A stretch of DNA of 64,000 nt from Rhexocercosporidium sp. MPI-PUGE-AT-0058 (Eukaryota; Ascomycota; Leotiomycetes; Helotiales). Positions 40,301 to 52,059 of this stretch are shown piece by piece (position 1 is the first letter of the stretch; the number at the start of each line of letters is the position of its first letter). Position numbers and translations under genes: made by a program. The notes beneath the pieces were generated by a model, which was not told the origin of the DNA, made no database searches, and saw only the letters and a program-made list of their open reading frames with translations. Location: contig JAGTJL010000019.1 of the NCBI GenBank assembly GCA_020746875.1, positions 496,001-560,000 on the forward strand, given 5' to 3'.

Positions 40301-43300
40301 AGTTTGAGCTGGTCTTGCTTGTGCGATTCTGCTTATTCTGCATATGACAGTGGTATGATGTTCATGATTCGCGTTTTTGATCTAGTCAAGCTGGTGGAGC
40401 TGGCCACCTATCTCTTTTCCTGTGCAGGGAAGAGAGAGGGGTCATGATGTCAGGAATGAACTCTGTAAACCTAATTTCAACGCAGCTCGATGAATGAGGA
40501 GCAGTGGCCAAGAAACGTAGCATTACGAATCCTCTTTGGATATCTCAAGAGAGTTGAGAAGGATTGCTGTCATCCTCATGCCATGAACATTTTGCTCGGA
40601 GGGGCACCTAGGCAGCGCCGGCACTTGGAGTAGAAAACGTGCAGAGGCTACTCGTTCTGGGGCGAAGAATAATCTTCAGATGGGAATTGTCCGAGCAGCC
40701 GACGTATCCATTTCACGTCGCTCCTTGGAGCCGATTCAGCAACGATAACAGAACAAATCTCGGCCTATTTCCAAGAGCGCCTCTAGCAGTATCAGATGTA
40801 AATAGTGATTTGCTTCTCGTGAAATGCAATTTCCAGATCGTATCGGGGAAGCCGAAGATGCCCAAGTACAAGTGGGGAGGATAGATAAGCTTTGTAGTTG
40901 GAAGATGGGGTTGCAAGGAAATTGAGGCTGATTTATCTTTCACATGTCAAACAGCGTCCCACGACGCAGGCAGCCCCTCGTTTCTCGCTTCGGGTCTCCT
41001 TCTGGAAGTGTTGAGTTCGTGAAGTACGGGACGGCCGGCCGAGAGATACCAACGGAAAGGTACGGTGTACCTGTTCCTGCGGCGTGTTCATAGGCGCGCA
41101 TGCAGGTTATCGATACTTGAAACCTTGGTCCTGCTCATGTCGTCCGGAGCGTTGTACCAGCTGGGTCGAGCTGACAAGGAGAAAGGAAGGTCGTTGGACT
41201 GAATGCTCCCTCGGTGGAATTCCAAAAGGGTGCAGTTCCTGGTTTCGGTCAAATAGAAGGCGAAATGTGGAGGAGGAGACTTGGAAATGCTTGCTCAGAC
41301 ACGTGAGAAAGTATCTCCGTACCCCTTTTCTAAATCTTCACGCTAAACTCAATCAATCCCACGTGTACCCCCTATTGCTAAGCGACCCCCATCTGACAGA
41401 GCTGTCCTGAAAATGCATTACTTGAGGATTTCGAGGCCAAATGCATTGATGACGATAACATGTTGCAGGTGAACGGTTGGCAGGACGCCACTGTTGCTTT
41501 TCTCATCTCAAATCTCACTCGAGGATTGGTACCCTGTGGTTTGGACCGCCCTTCCGGCGTATACAATTCGTAGTATGATGATAGTCACTTTGCCCCCCAC
41601 GCTGCTCGCCAAACCGAAGCACACGTAACACGCATAGAGACATTCGAATTCCTATCGTATCACACTTGTCCCATTCTGTGCCCTTCCAATCGTCACTGTG
41701 CTGGCTTACCAAGTGCATTTTGCATGTACGGAAGCAAGGCTCCGGGTACTAAATAGGTCTTTGTCCTGGCTTCAAGGCAATCTTAAGCCAGTAGTTCTAT
41801 ATCTAGAAACTGGGGGGAAACCATGCTGATGTGAGCAGGAAAAGCGACTTTGATGTTTGACAACCAATTAATCGAATGAGCGCCTCCTATCTCTCGCATT
41901 ACCGCTTTGAAATTCTTCCGGCCGCGGGGCGCTGGTTTTACATGGCTCGCCGTCTTACCAAATGGAACATGCAGTTTGAATTCCCGTGGACCCATGTCAA
42001 GCGATCATGTCTTCTCCACATTCAAGGGTCTGATCGCCCGTCGTCTCCGCATTCGAGTGATCAATTCGTAGAGTCGTGAAATCTAACCTAGGCGCGGCGC
42101 CAACCAGATCCAGATACTCGTACGGAGTACGGTACGAACTGGCCTTTAGGCAGATTTGGAAGGATTCTAAATGTGAGCACTGCGTCGGATTTCCTGACCA
42201 TTTAGGCATGTGTCAAGTTCGGCGTATTTTTCTTCTCCTCTTTTCTCCGCTTGGCATGATAGCGAGGAACCTGGTCGTCGGACCCGGACGGGCCTCGCCT
42301 GTGAACATGTTTGGAATGCAATACTACTCTGCTACTCTGCATTGATCTCCCGTGCATTGCGACGCGCCTGTTTCCTTTTACACTTAGGCTAGTCGTTCCG
42401 GAAGTAACATTAATTGATTGGGGTTCCTTTGGCATGAAGTACATGCAAGATGCTGAGGGGAGAATGCCCTTGCATTATGTGATAAACATGCCTTGCGGCT
42501 GATGATCCGTTGGTTGGTGGCTTTGACGGCTTCATTTCTATCCTGACGATCAAGCCATCTGGATGCTTTGCCTTTGCCTTTGCTGTGCTCTGTTGACCAT
42601 TCGGTGCATGAGACGATCCTGAAAAAAGCAAGAAAACAATGGCTTGCGCTGGACGAGACGGGCCGTCATCAACCGACCCCACAGAAATGCCACATTTCCC
42701 CAGCCCAATACTGCAACCCCCACGCCCTATGCCTCTTTGGGCCTGTCGTAGCGGAGAGTCATGAGACAGGGCGTTGTTCATCAAAGAAAGCAACGAAAAC
42801 AATGAAAACCCTGGTCTTGCTCCAAGACTGGCGGATCGTCAGGAGCGCTGAAAGGAAATGGTTGAATGATACGTTCACGACGGGGCGCATAATAAAACAC
42901 AGGAGACAGAACACTTTACCGGAACTGGATGTGATGAGGCGTCCTGCTCAGCCCCAGCCCCAGAATCCCATCAGAAACTTAAAATCCAACTGACACAAGC
43001 GGCCACGACAGGAATGAAAAGATCTAGGACAGGAATGGCCAGGTCGGACAACCCCCCGAGACAAAGGGCGATACGACGGGGCAGTCCGCATCGTGACGAG
43101 GCACCTTCAGGATCTCCCTCCAAGATCTCCCAGGAAGCTGTCAAACGAGGGGAACCCCTATTTCTCCGCCCTCCACCCTCCACTTTCCGCCCTTTGGGAA
43201 TCAGATAAGACGCGAGCCAGCGATGCGTTGGAGGGCGGCGGAGTGTCGGGATCTGGACGATCGAGGCGGGAAGTTGGCAGTTGGTTTAGAGTTCCGGATG

Positions 43301-46234
43301 TTCAACTCCATTCATCCCGTGTCGCTTCCATTCTATCGAAAACTAGCTGATATCGTGATCCAGAAAGAGAATTTGAATTGATTGATCAAAACTGTTGAAG
43401 TTGAGTAGCGGTGCTGGGGGCCTGAAGGGAAGCTGAGAAAGAAGTCTCAGCAAAGGCCAGCATCAACTTCGGCGAAACGGCGAAACTTAAAGCCGCAAGC
43501 CCGACGCTTCCTCAAATCAATCCAGGGGCTTAGCGATACCAAGACCATGGGGCTCTACCCCCTAAATGCTTCTGGAAGTTCCATCGAAGGATATCAGGGC
43601 AGGGCGACCCCGCTGCCAGTGGCGAATTCAAGGTCACGATGTTCATTTTTGATAGCGATGTTGAGTTCTGGAACTAACAGATAACGCAAATTTCCTGGAA
43701 CAGAGCAGTCGAAGTCGAGACTGTACCCGGGACATCTCACCAGAGCGACTTTGAGAAAAACATCCGGTAGTGCCAAAGCAAAACAGCAGCGCAAGATCTT
43801 CCATTTGCATCGCCCTCAAGAATACTCTCTTCGAGGCCCGCCCCCACTACGGACCCATGCTGAAGCGTACCAAAGCGCGCTTCTGAGCGCAGATTGGTGC
43901 TCGACTCTCGAGATATCCAAGGCCTCATTTTAACAATTGCCCTATCTCTGCTCTGCTTTGCCCGTGGTAAAAGAACTCTTACTCAGAGCTCCACCGTATC
44001 CGGAACGTGCCATCGGAAAGACAAAAGGAAGCTTGGCCCCCTGTTTTCATTTCTCCAGAAAACTTGCACGTGGGTGGAGTCATCACGCATCATCTCATGG
44101 TGATACTCGTTCGGTGTTTGTACGTCCGTATGCAAAGCCGCTCGTACGCACGAAACGAAACAACACACTCATCGTCCTTCCATCTTCTGATCCTCATCTT
44201 CTTCAAAAGCCGGCCTGCTTCCAAAAATAGCACGCGTTCGCCTGCTCCCGCCAACTCACTGGTGTCGGTACTTCTAATTGCAAGCTCATGAGACGGCGCG
44301 ACTGTCACGAATATGTTACGGAACGCGAGCCTCAGACACCATACCCCAACTAAGATTGTTCCCGGTTCTTTTTCTCGTTCTTGGCTCTTGGGGGCGGCCT
44401 TCTCCAGAGTGGATTGGAGTGGAGTGAGCCCCATCGCATTGGCAAGATGAGTTTTGATGGGACCCATCCGAGCCATCCCCAGCAAAGAAAAAAAGAACCG
44501 AGAAAAGCAGAGCAGGGCCTTCTTCGGGCCGGATGGTCCTCTCTCAACACCAGAAAATTGGAGAGAAGAGGGACTGCGAAATTTGTGATAAGGGAAATTT
44601 TCTTCCCTATCCAGTTCTTTCATTTAGTCTGTCACAGAGTCATGGCGGTCAGTGATGTCAGTCGGTTTGGACAGTGGGAGAGCAAAAACTGCGAGCAAGC
44701 GCTTCAAGCGGGCCACAAGAAGCCGAATTTTCTCCATGCGACCGGCTACCATCATCACGACTCGAAGCTTATCTTGTCATCATGGAGTCTCCAGGTAGAT
44801 GACGTTTCCTCTACCTCTGTAAATCGTACCGCAGTTGGTTTCGAACCATGGGGTTTTGCTTCGGCTTGATTTAGGCGCACGAGTCAGCTCCCCATGAAGG
44901 GCTTGAAGCTGTATCCACTCTACCCATCAAGGTTCAAGGTTCCATTCTGTTCCACTGTTCGCAAATCCGAGATCCATAAACTACATGCCAGAAACACTGT
45001 ACTGTTCTGTCCGAGCTGTCGCTCCAGATCTGACGGCGGTAGGCTGGAAACTCATTTGTGGGCCCCCTTTCAAGGTCCAGGGGAACTTCGTTTGAGATGT
45101 GGCGGTGCTGGATTGGACATCACTCAACACATCGCATCACATCATGTCTTGCTTCCTTTTGAGGTGGAAATGAGACTGACGTGTCGGATGAAGGCCGGTG
45201 AGGATGAAAATGTGAGCTGATTGATACAGCAACCGGTACTCTATTTCAAGAATAGAAAAGGGGTTGAAAGGAATTTAAGACATGGTTACACGATATATCT
45301 CGGCAGATCGCTCAGCCTCACAGAGGCGGCTTTCCTCTTCTGGTGCTGCAGGCCAGGCTGCCCCCAGAAGTCCCCCGCTTTCTTCAAATCCTGACACGAA
45401 ACCCGGCAGGCAACCCCAAACATCACCATGAGATCACCGTTCGTGTATCACGGCATTCTCTCCGCGAAATTGGAAACCTCAAACGACGATGCCGCTGACG
45501 TTCTGCGGAGATAAAAAAAAGTCAACCCAGCACCAGCTATGCACTCCCCAGATTTCTCTAACTCATGCACACATCTCCCGATAAAGCTCCGGCATTTGAA
45601 GAACTTATGCGTGCATGATCTGATCTTCAGGTTGGAGGCGAGGCGGTCAACACAAGACGAGTGCCGAACAGAAATCCCCGCCTAGATCATTCCTTTCTTT
45701 TTCTGTCAAGATGACAGAAGGATGATGTGTTATCCTCCTCTTCAAATCTTCGTAAGAGGAAGACAATCCATGTCTATATCTGCATGCGCGCGTATCATCT
45801 TGCATGCCTGTTTACGAGATGAGGAACAACGGTCTACTTCTAAAACAAAGCAAGTAAAACCACTTGACAGCTTGGATCGAATCTCACTCTTAATCAACTC
45901 ACAGTTAGTTATATTATGACTTCGTATCGACTAAAAGTAACAGCGAAAAAGGAAAGAAAGAGAAAAAAAAAACCCATGCCATTGGCATGGCGTTGACCAT
46001 ACAAGTACATGTTAGCGCTCCAATCACAACCTCTCCACCCCCCACCCCACATTCCAACACTGCAGTTGGTACAGTCAAGATGTCTACACCCCGGTATGAT
46101 TTCCCTTGCTTCCGACTTACCGCTCTCTTCTGTACATATCAGTACATGCGACAGAGTCATATCCCATCACATATACATGTAATTTGTCAAAAATGCGAGA
46201 AACGAGCTGAGGTTGAGCGTGGGATGATCCTAAG

Positions 46235-46271
46235 AGTGAGTGCGTGAGTGCGTGAGTGCGTGAGTGAGTGT
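46235..46271. repeat. GTGAGTGC tandem microsatellite
   Basis: Tandem units of GAGTGCGT followed by GAGT units, in the desert left of creA. Confidence 0.85.
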
Positions 46272-46702
46272 GGATTCGCGGTTAAGACCTCAAGCGATCG
46301 CGGGGTACATTTCCCCAGCGGGACCGACTAGAAGTGTACTGCCCGTACTCGTACTTCTCACGAAGCTACTTGTATTTCTCCACCCCGAACCAACAAATCT
46401 TAACCTACCTTACCTTATCTAGCCTTTCCCCAAGATGTTTTTTCTTCTTTCTTTCCCAAGGCTGAGATGGGACGAGGGGTTTCCGCCTTCTGAGATAGGT
46501 AGATGGGGGTGATTGTGGGGTAGGTAGGTAGGTAATCTTACTTGGACTTGGACATGCAAGGGCCCTTGGTTTTTCGACGCTATCACCACCGTCCCGAGTG
46601 AACGACTTGCCTCTTTTGGCTTGTCTATGCCATGTACCCCACGGCTGGGCGGACGCCCTAGAGTCCTTAGATAAGGTAACGAAAATCGAATGGATGTGGT
46701 AG

Positions 46703-46724
46703 TACAGTACAGTACTGTACTGTA
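46703..46724. repeat. 22-bp perfect palindrome
   Basis: The 22 bases centred on 46713/46714 equal their own reverse complement. They are built from alternating TACAG and TACTG units around an AGTACT core. Symmetry ends where G faces G on both sides. Confidence 0.93.
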
Positions 46725-49543
46725 GTAGAAGTTGAAGTGGAAGGAGGAAGAAGGAAGGGCCTGGCCAGAATCTGTTGTACTGACTGGGTTGACTTCGGGG
46801 AGGATGGGGGACGTTAGTCTCATTGTGAGAGAAGGAAGAAGGAGGTGTGTGTCACATCGTGGAATAAGATGGGGTGCGATTTGACGTGATACGGATATCT
46901 GAGGTGCAGTTTTTGATTCCATGAAGCGCTGCTTCCTACCCTCCTCGTTTATTGATGGATGTACTGGAGGTGTGGTTGGTCGGAGGGATATCGGAGATCG
47001 TGGAGGGTTGGTGATGGAGATGGAGATGGAAGATGGATGGACTTGTCATACGCGCCCGAATCCGGGGCGTGTCGTAGGTATTGTGAATGTTGGGGTAGGG
47101 TAGCATTACATTATGTCAGGAAGTGATGTCAATATCCCTCATGTCATGTCATGAGGGTTTCCGAATTCCAAGCACTTTTATGAGGGTGTCCAGAGGTTTG
47201 TGTTTGCATTTTAGATCTTACATTTTTCAGTACCGAATCTTCTTGAAGAATATTCATAAGTGTACAGTAGATAAAGACGTAGAAGGAGATAGGCAAAGCC
47301 GAGATATCCACCCATCTAGATATCGTTTGAGAGATATCCCGAAGTAGACAGACAGGGATTGCGTTGTAAGAGTGAGAATGGTTTGATGAGGCATAGACAG
47401 AACTTCTTCCAGGTTCTACGCTGCTCTGCTCTGCTCTGAAAAGAGATAAAGAATAATAAGATTGTATGACTGGTCCGCTAGAATTGCGGATCTTGGAATC
47501 GAGCACACCTTCTCAACTAACTGGCCCGGAAATTTGACGTTAATTTGATTTGTACCCCACGTTTTCTCCCTCTCCAGCGCAACAGAGAGAGAGAGAGAGA
47601 GGCAGACGCGGTGTGTTATCGACCGAATTGCCCCGAGCCCCGATCAAGTCAGCTTGTGCTGTCTCCACGACACGACCCCAGACGCCCGATTCCAAGCTTG
47701 TCATACTTTGCTGGGCTGGGTCTGGTGCAGCTGGAGTCTGGAGTTGAATCTGGAGGTGGGAGATCCGGTACGTCGGTGCCTACCTAAGCGACGGGATTCG
47801 TATTTGTGCTGTACAGTCAGATTTACGAGGTTGTGATAGGAGAGGTGTGTAGGGAAGAGAGGTGAATGGATGAGTGAGTGCGCATATTTTGACGAATTAT
47901 ACTTTTGGGAAGAAGGGCTGAGGATAAAGGATATACTGTATGATGTATGCATTATTCAGCTGGGGATGTCGAGTCAGCATTGAGGGACGACGTAGGTTGG
48001 AGGATGATGATGACGATGATGATCGCAGTCTGGGGAGAGAAAAAGTCGGGGTCGCGGATCAATGACTGTGACACCCGGCTTGGGGACGTGAACTGTTTTG
48101 GAATGGATAGACAAGTGAAGAAATTGGACATGCAGTCTTAAATCGAGTTGAATCGAAGCGAAATGAAGTGAAATTATGTTGTTCGGCTTTTGATGCATAT
48201 TTTGGTGATTGTTTCAAGACTCGAGAGAGGGAGAGCCATTTACCGCTCTTTGCAAGATATGGATGGACAGGCGGCGGCAAGAAGGAACGCGGAAAGATGG
48301 ACAAGGTAAGGGGGAATACCAGATAATTATCTTTCCATTACCTGTCCTTTCGCATCCTCCCGCATTCAGCTCGTCGTGCTTTGGTCTAACATTAAACACT
48401 ACTCAGCCCATCTCACGAAATCCAAGTCCAATCTCGACCTGCATCTGCATCTGCATCAGCATCTCGGCATGCACCTGCCAGCTTGGGTACAGTACTGCCT
48501 TTTTAGGCCTAGCGTCTAGATGATCTGACGGTGAGTTTCCTGTAGTGCCGGCTCCCCACTATCTTCGTTCTCCCGTCTCCCCACCCAAAAAAGAAAAGAA
48601 AAAACTTTAGAGAAAAGGAAATGGCCTGAAGAGGGAAGGGAAGGATCCACTTGATGATGCGATGGTGGATGGAGATGGGGCAGATGGATTATGTGCTGCA
48701 TCGTATTACGCCGTAGATGCAAATGCAAATGCAAAGCATTCATGGAAGTGTGAAGTGTGAACTGGCAAGTTGCCTCGAGAGCCGTAGGACCCTGCTCTCC
48801 ACCGACATCATGTTTGTACAGCACAGCACAGCAGCTCAGAGTCAAAGAGGAGGCAAAAGGAACTTCCGTTGAATGGGGCCCAGTCGAGTCGAGTCCATTC
48901 CAGCCTGACTCGAACTCGAGACGAGGAACGAGTGCATAAGCAAAGGTCGAAATCCGTTGTCCTTTCTCCAACCGCGATCCGTGATGTCCAGTCGCAGCAT
49001 CGCATAGCATAGCATAGCATAGCCATACCAGACCGTAGAGCCTTGTTGCGAGAGTACAAGCATCAGCATCCATCTCTCCAACCACATATCCTCTCCACAC
49101 GCCAATTTTCCCCACAGACGACCCCATTTGCTGTCCGCAATCCATAGCCCAGGATGAAGTTCCAGATCGCGAGCCAGCAGCGACCAAAGGGCATTTCCCA
49201 TTCGATACGGCATCTTTGGTTAGCAGCAGCAGCAGGCGGTAACACTTCCAAGAGGATTGGGCATGTCGCTCACACACTCCCAAGAGCGTCAAGAAGGAAA
49301 GTCATACGCCGACCAGACAGCGACGAGCCACGACAAGCTCAGAAAGGCATCGTGCACCAAACACCCAAGAAATGGTAGAGTAGCAGCAGCAGGCTCGAAA
49401 TATATACGGAATCCACCTAGAGCAAACACAAGGCGCAAGATAATATCCCGGGCTGGATGACGCCCCACAGATGGACCACAGATGGGAGGAGATTCATTGG
49501 TAGTAGTTATGCGGAATAGGCCAGGCAGTGGACAGAAACCGAT

Positions 49544-49579
49544 GGAAACGGAAACGGAAACAGAAACAGAAACAGAAAC
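49544..49579. repeat. (RGAAAC)6 hexanucleotide repeat
   Basis: Three GGAAAC units followed by three AGAAAC units in tandem, about 1.2 kb before the creA start. Confidence 0.9.
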
Positions 49580-50047
49580 GATTTTGTTTCTATTCTGTAG
49601 TTCCGGCCTTTTCTTGGATATTTCTTGGGTGGTCTTGACTGTCTTGTGCATTCCATTACGGGCTGTACTGTAGCATCCGAAGCAGCAGCATCTCAGATCT
49701 CGAACGAACCACCAATGTTAGCTTTCCCCACTTCGACTAAGGGGGCCAGCCAGCCAGCCAGCGAGTCTGCCTGAGCCTGACTCTCCTCTCGCACACTCCC
49801 CAGTTCGCTAGCTCTGGAATCAAATAATAAAAATTCAAATATTTTAATCCCTTCACACCCCGTCCCTCCTCCCCATTCTCCGACTCCCCCGATGCCCCGA
49901 AGAGGCAGAAGCCAGAAGCCAGCCCAACCAGATCCAGCATCCCGCCATTCTCGTCGACGCTGCGCTAAGCCCAAACAACCGACCGGCTCAGCACCCAGTC
50001 AGTACTCGCTCAGCACTCAGCTTCAGCACCCGCCCGGCCCCAGGATG

Positions 50048-50805
50048 CACGCAAACTTATCACATTGCCCTCGCTCGCTCGCTGCACAGCGGGTTGCGCC
50101 TAAGCCTCGTTTGTTCCTGCTCTTCCGCCCTCCCTCCCTCTGTCTCTCGCTCGCCGCCCTCCCCCCTGTCGCCCTCCTGTTCCTCCCTAATCCATCCATC
50201 CCACGCCCACACCCACACTCACACCCACACCTCCACCCACAACCCACGCTCAAGCAAGCACGCCTGCCTCGCCCACAAGCCCACACTTTTTTATCCCCCC
50301 TCTACTCCACTTTCTTCCCCCCTGGTCGCTTCTGCCCTCTCTTCTCTCCCCCTTGTCCTGTCTTGCCTTGCCTTTGCCCTCCCTGACTCCGACCGACTTC
50401 TACTTCCCCCCCTAAAACTAAAACTACGACTGGGCCGACCTACGTCTAAGCACGCACGCCTACAGCCCTTCCTTCCTCCTTCGTATAAGACTGCCACCCC
50501 CTCGGTACTCCTCTCCTCCGCTACCGTCAGAAGATTTCGAAACTGAATCCCACCCACGCTGCATCCCATCCCATCCCACCACCACAATACCACTACAACA
50601 CCACAACAACACTTCCACTCGACTCTTCCACCAAACAACACCCTTTTGATTTATCTTCCAAACCATATATACGACATCTCACCCCTTGTTACCAACCGCT
50701 CTCGACAGAGAAATTATTCTCTTCCCCCCCGCCTTGCCACTCTCCGCATTCCACAGAAAGATTAAATAAAGTGCGGGTATCCCCAAACGCTGCGGCGGCA
50801 ATCAC
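50048..50805 (+). promoter_or_regulatory. Long C/T-rich, ATG-free leader/promoter of creA
   Basis: The 758 bases before the creA start contain no ATG on the coding strand, and most of the stretch is pyrimidine-rich with CCCAC and CTCC tracts. The last upstream ATGs are at 50045 and 49891. This fits a long 5' UTR. Matches to the CreA site SYGGRG on the reverse strand occur at 49798-49803, 50038-50043, 50516-50521 and 50742-50747. That is about the chance frequency, so autoregulation is only suggested. Confidence 0.65.
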
Positions 50806-52059
50806 ATGCAACGCGCGCAGACATCAGTAGATCTTCTACTGAATCCACAAACACCTCTGGAGAAGGAACAGGAAGCTGCCAGGAGGAAATTGGCCGAGAT
50901 CCAGGCGCAACAGCAGAGACAACACGAAGAAGAAATGGCCGCCGTTATGATGCAGCCGAATATGATGGGGCCCCAGCATGGAGAGGACCGACAAGACCTC
51001 CCGCGTCCATACAAGTGCCCTCTGTGCGATAAGGCCTTCCACCGTCTCGAGCATCAGACCAGACATATCAGAACACATACCGGCGAGAAGCCGCACGCCT
51101 GCCAGTTCCCAGGCTGCACGAAACGATTCTCGAGATCGGACGAGTTGACTCGACACTCGAGGATACACAACAACCCCAACTCCCGCAGGAGTAACAAGAT
51201 GCACCAGGGTGGAATGGAGCACACAGGAGCCATGGCTACCATGATGCCACCTCCGACCAAGAACATGTCGAGGTCAGCCCCAACTTCAGCTGTTGGCTCT
51301 CCAAACGTGTCCCCTCCACACTCCTACGCTTCATACTCGACACCACACTCAGTTCTGAACCCAACATTCCGCAGTCTGGGGGGAAGCCCAAACAACGGTT
51401 CGAGTCTCGACATCAACCTGCTAGCCACAGCTGCAACCCAAGTTGAGCGAGAGAGCACTTTTGCCACACATCACCCTCACCATAGCAGCTCAAGACATCA
51501 CCCGTACTACAGCCACAGCAGTCACAACAGCAGAAACCACCTGCCTTCGTTATCCGCTTACGCCATGTCGAGATCACATTCCCACGATGAGGACGACCAT
51601 TACGCGCATCGACATGCGAAGCGATCCCGTCCAAACTCACCAAACAGCACGGCTCCATCATCTCCCACCTTCTCCCACGACTCATTGTCACCTACACCCG
51701 ACCACACTCCTCTCGCCACTCCAGCCCACTCGCCTCGTCTTCGACCCTACGGTGGTGGCTACGATTTGCCAACAATTCGCAACTTGACGCTTCAACATAC
51801 TCCCGCTCTCGCACCAATGGAGCCCCAAAATGTCGAGGGCCAATACCACCCAAACATTACCGCCACTTCCGCACCCAGAACCGGACTTTCAATCAGTGAC
51901 ATCATGTCAAAAACCGACGGAACGCAAAGGAAACTTCCAGTCCCGCAGGTCCCAAAAGTCGCAGTCCAAGACCTGCTCAGCTCCGGCGAGAATGGCTTCA
52001 GCACAAGCGGCCACAGCAGCACAACCGGTAGCGTCGCAGGGGATATGATGGACAGGTAG
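50806..52059 (+). CDS. creA: Carbon catabolite repressor CreA/CRE1 (C2H2 zinc finger)
   Basis: A single-exon transcription factor of 417 aa that represses genes for alternative carbon use in the presence of glucose. It starts [15 protein letters not shown], the usual CreA start. Two Mig1-type C2H2 fingers follow [21 protein letters not shown]71, C74, H87, H91 and, after the TGEKPHA linker, C99, C104, H117, H121. The finger region is essentially the canonical CreA sequence through [12 protein letters not shown]. Downstream, the conserved regulatory region [16 protein letters not shown] ... [20 protein letters not shown] ... [18 protein letters not shown] is present, then [15 protein letters not shown] and a C-terminal repression region ([19 protein letters not shown]). 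It is complete and stands alone between two gene deserts. Confidence 0.98.
   Translation: MQRAQTSVDLLLNPQTPLEKEQEAARRKLAEIQAQQQRQHEEEMAAVMMQPNMMGPQHGEDRQDLPRPYKCPLCDKAFHRLEHQTRHIRTHTGEKPHACQFPGCTKRFSRSDELTRHSRIHNNPNSRRSNKMHQGGMEHTGAMATMMPPPTKNMSRSAPTSAVGSPNVSPPHSYASYSTPHSVLNPTFRSLGGSPNNGSSLDINLLATAATQVERESTFATHHPHHSSSRHHPYYSHSSHNSRNHLPSLSAYAMSRSHSHDEDDHYAHRHAKRSRPNSPNSTAPSSPTFSHDSLSPTPDHTPLATPAHSPRLRPYGGGYDLPTIRNLTLQHTPALAPMEPQNVEGQYHPNITATSAPRTGLSISDIMSKTDGTQRKLPVPQVPKVAVQDLLSSGENGFSTSGHSSTTGSVAGDMMDR

Larger units (their letters stand above)
37318..49890. other. Gene desert left of creA
   Basis: About 12.6 kb (13.5 kb counting the creA leader) in which I could support no gene on either strand. 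Open frames up to 177 codons occur but overlap each other in several frames and show no family motifs. The interval contains simple repeats (GTGAGTGC near 46235-46271, GA near 47585-47602, CATAG near 49002-49021, RGAAAC at 49544-49579, CAGC near 49746-49762), listed or noted separately. Short secreted proteins, non-coding RNAs or heavily decayed transposons could be missed. Confidence 0.5.

Noticed and set aside
44090..44623. 177-codon minus-strand open frame in the desert left of creA
   Set aside because: No domain, no splice partners, and overlapping open frames on the other strand of similar length. I treat it as chance.
49892..50386. 165-codon open frame upstream of creA
   Set aside because: It is read from C/T-rich low-complexity sequence (Pro/Ser/Leu/His runs) and overlaps equally long frames in other phases. 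It is better explained as leader or promoter.
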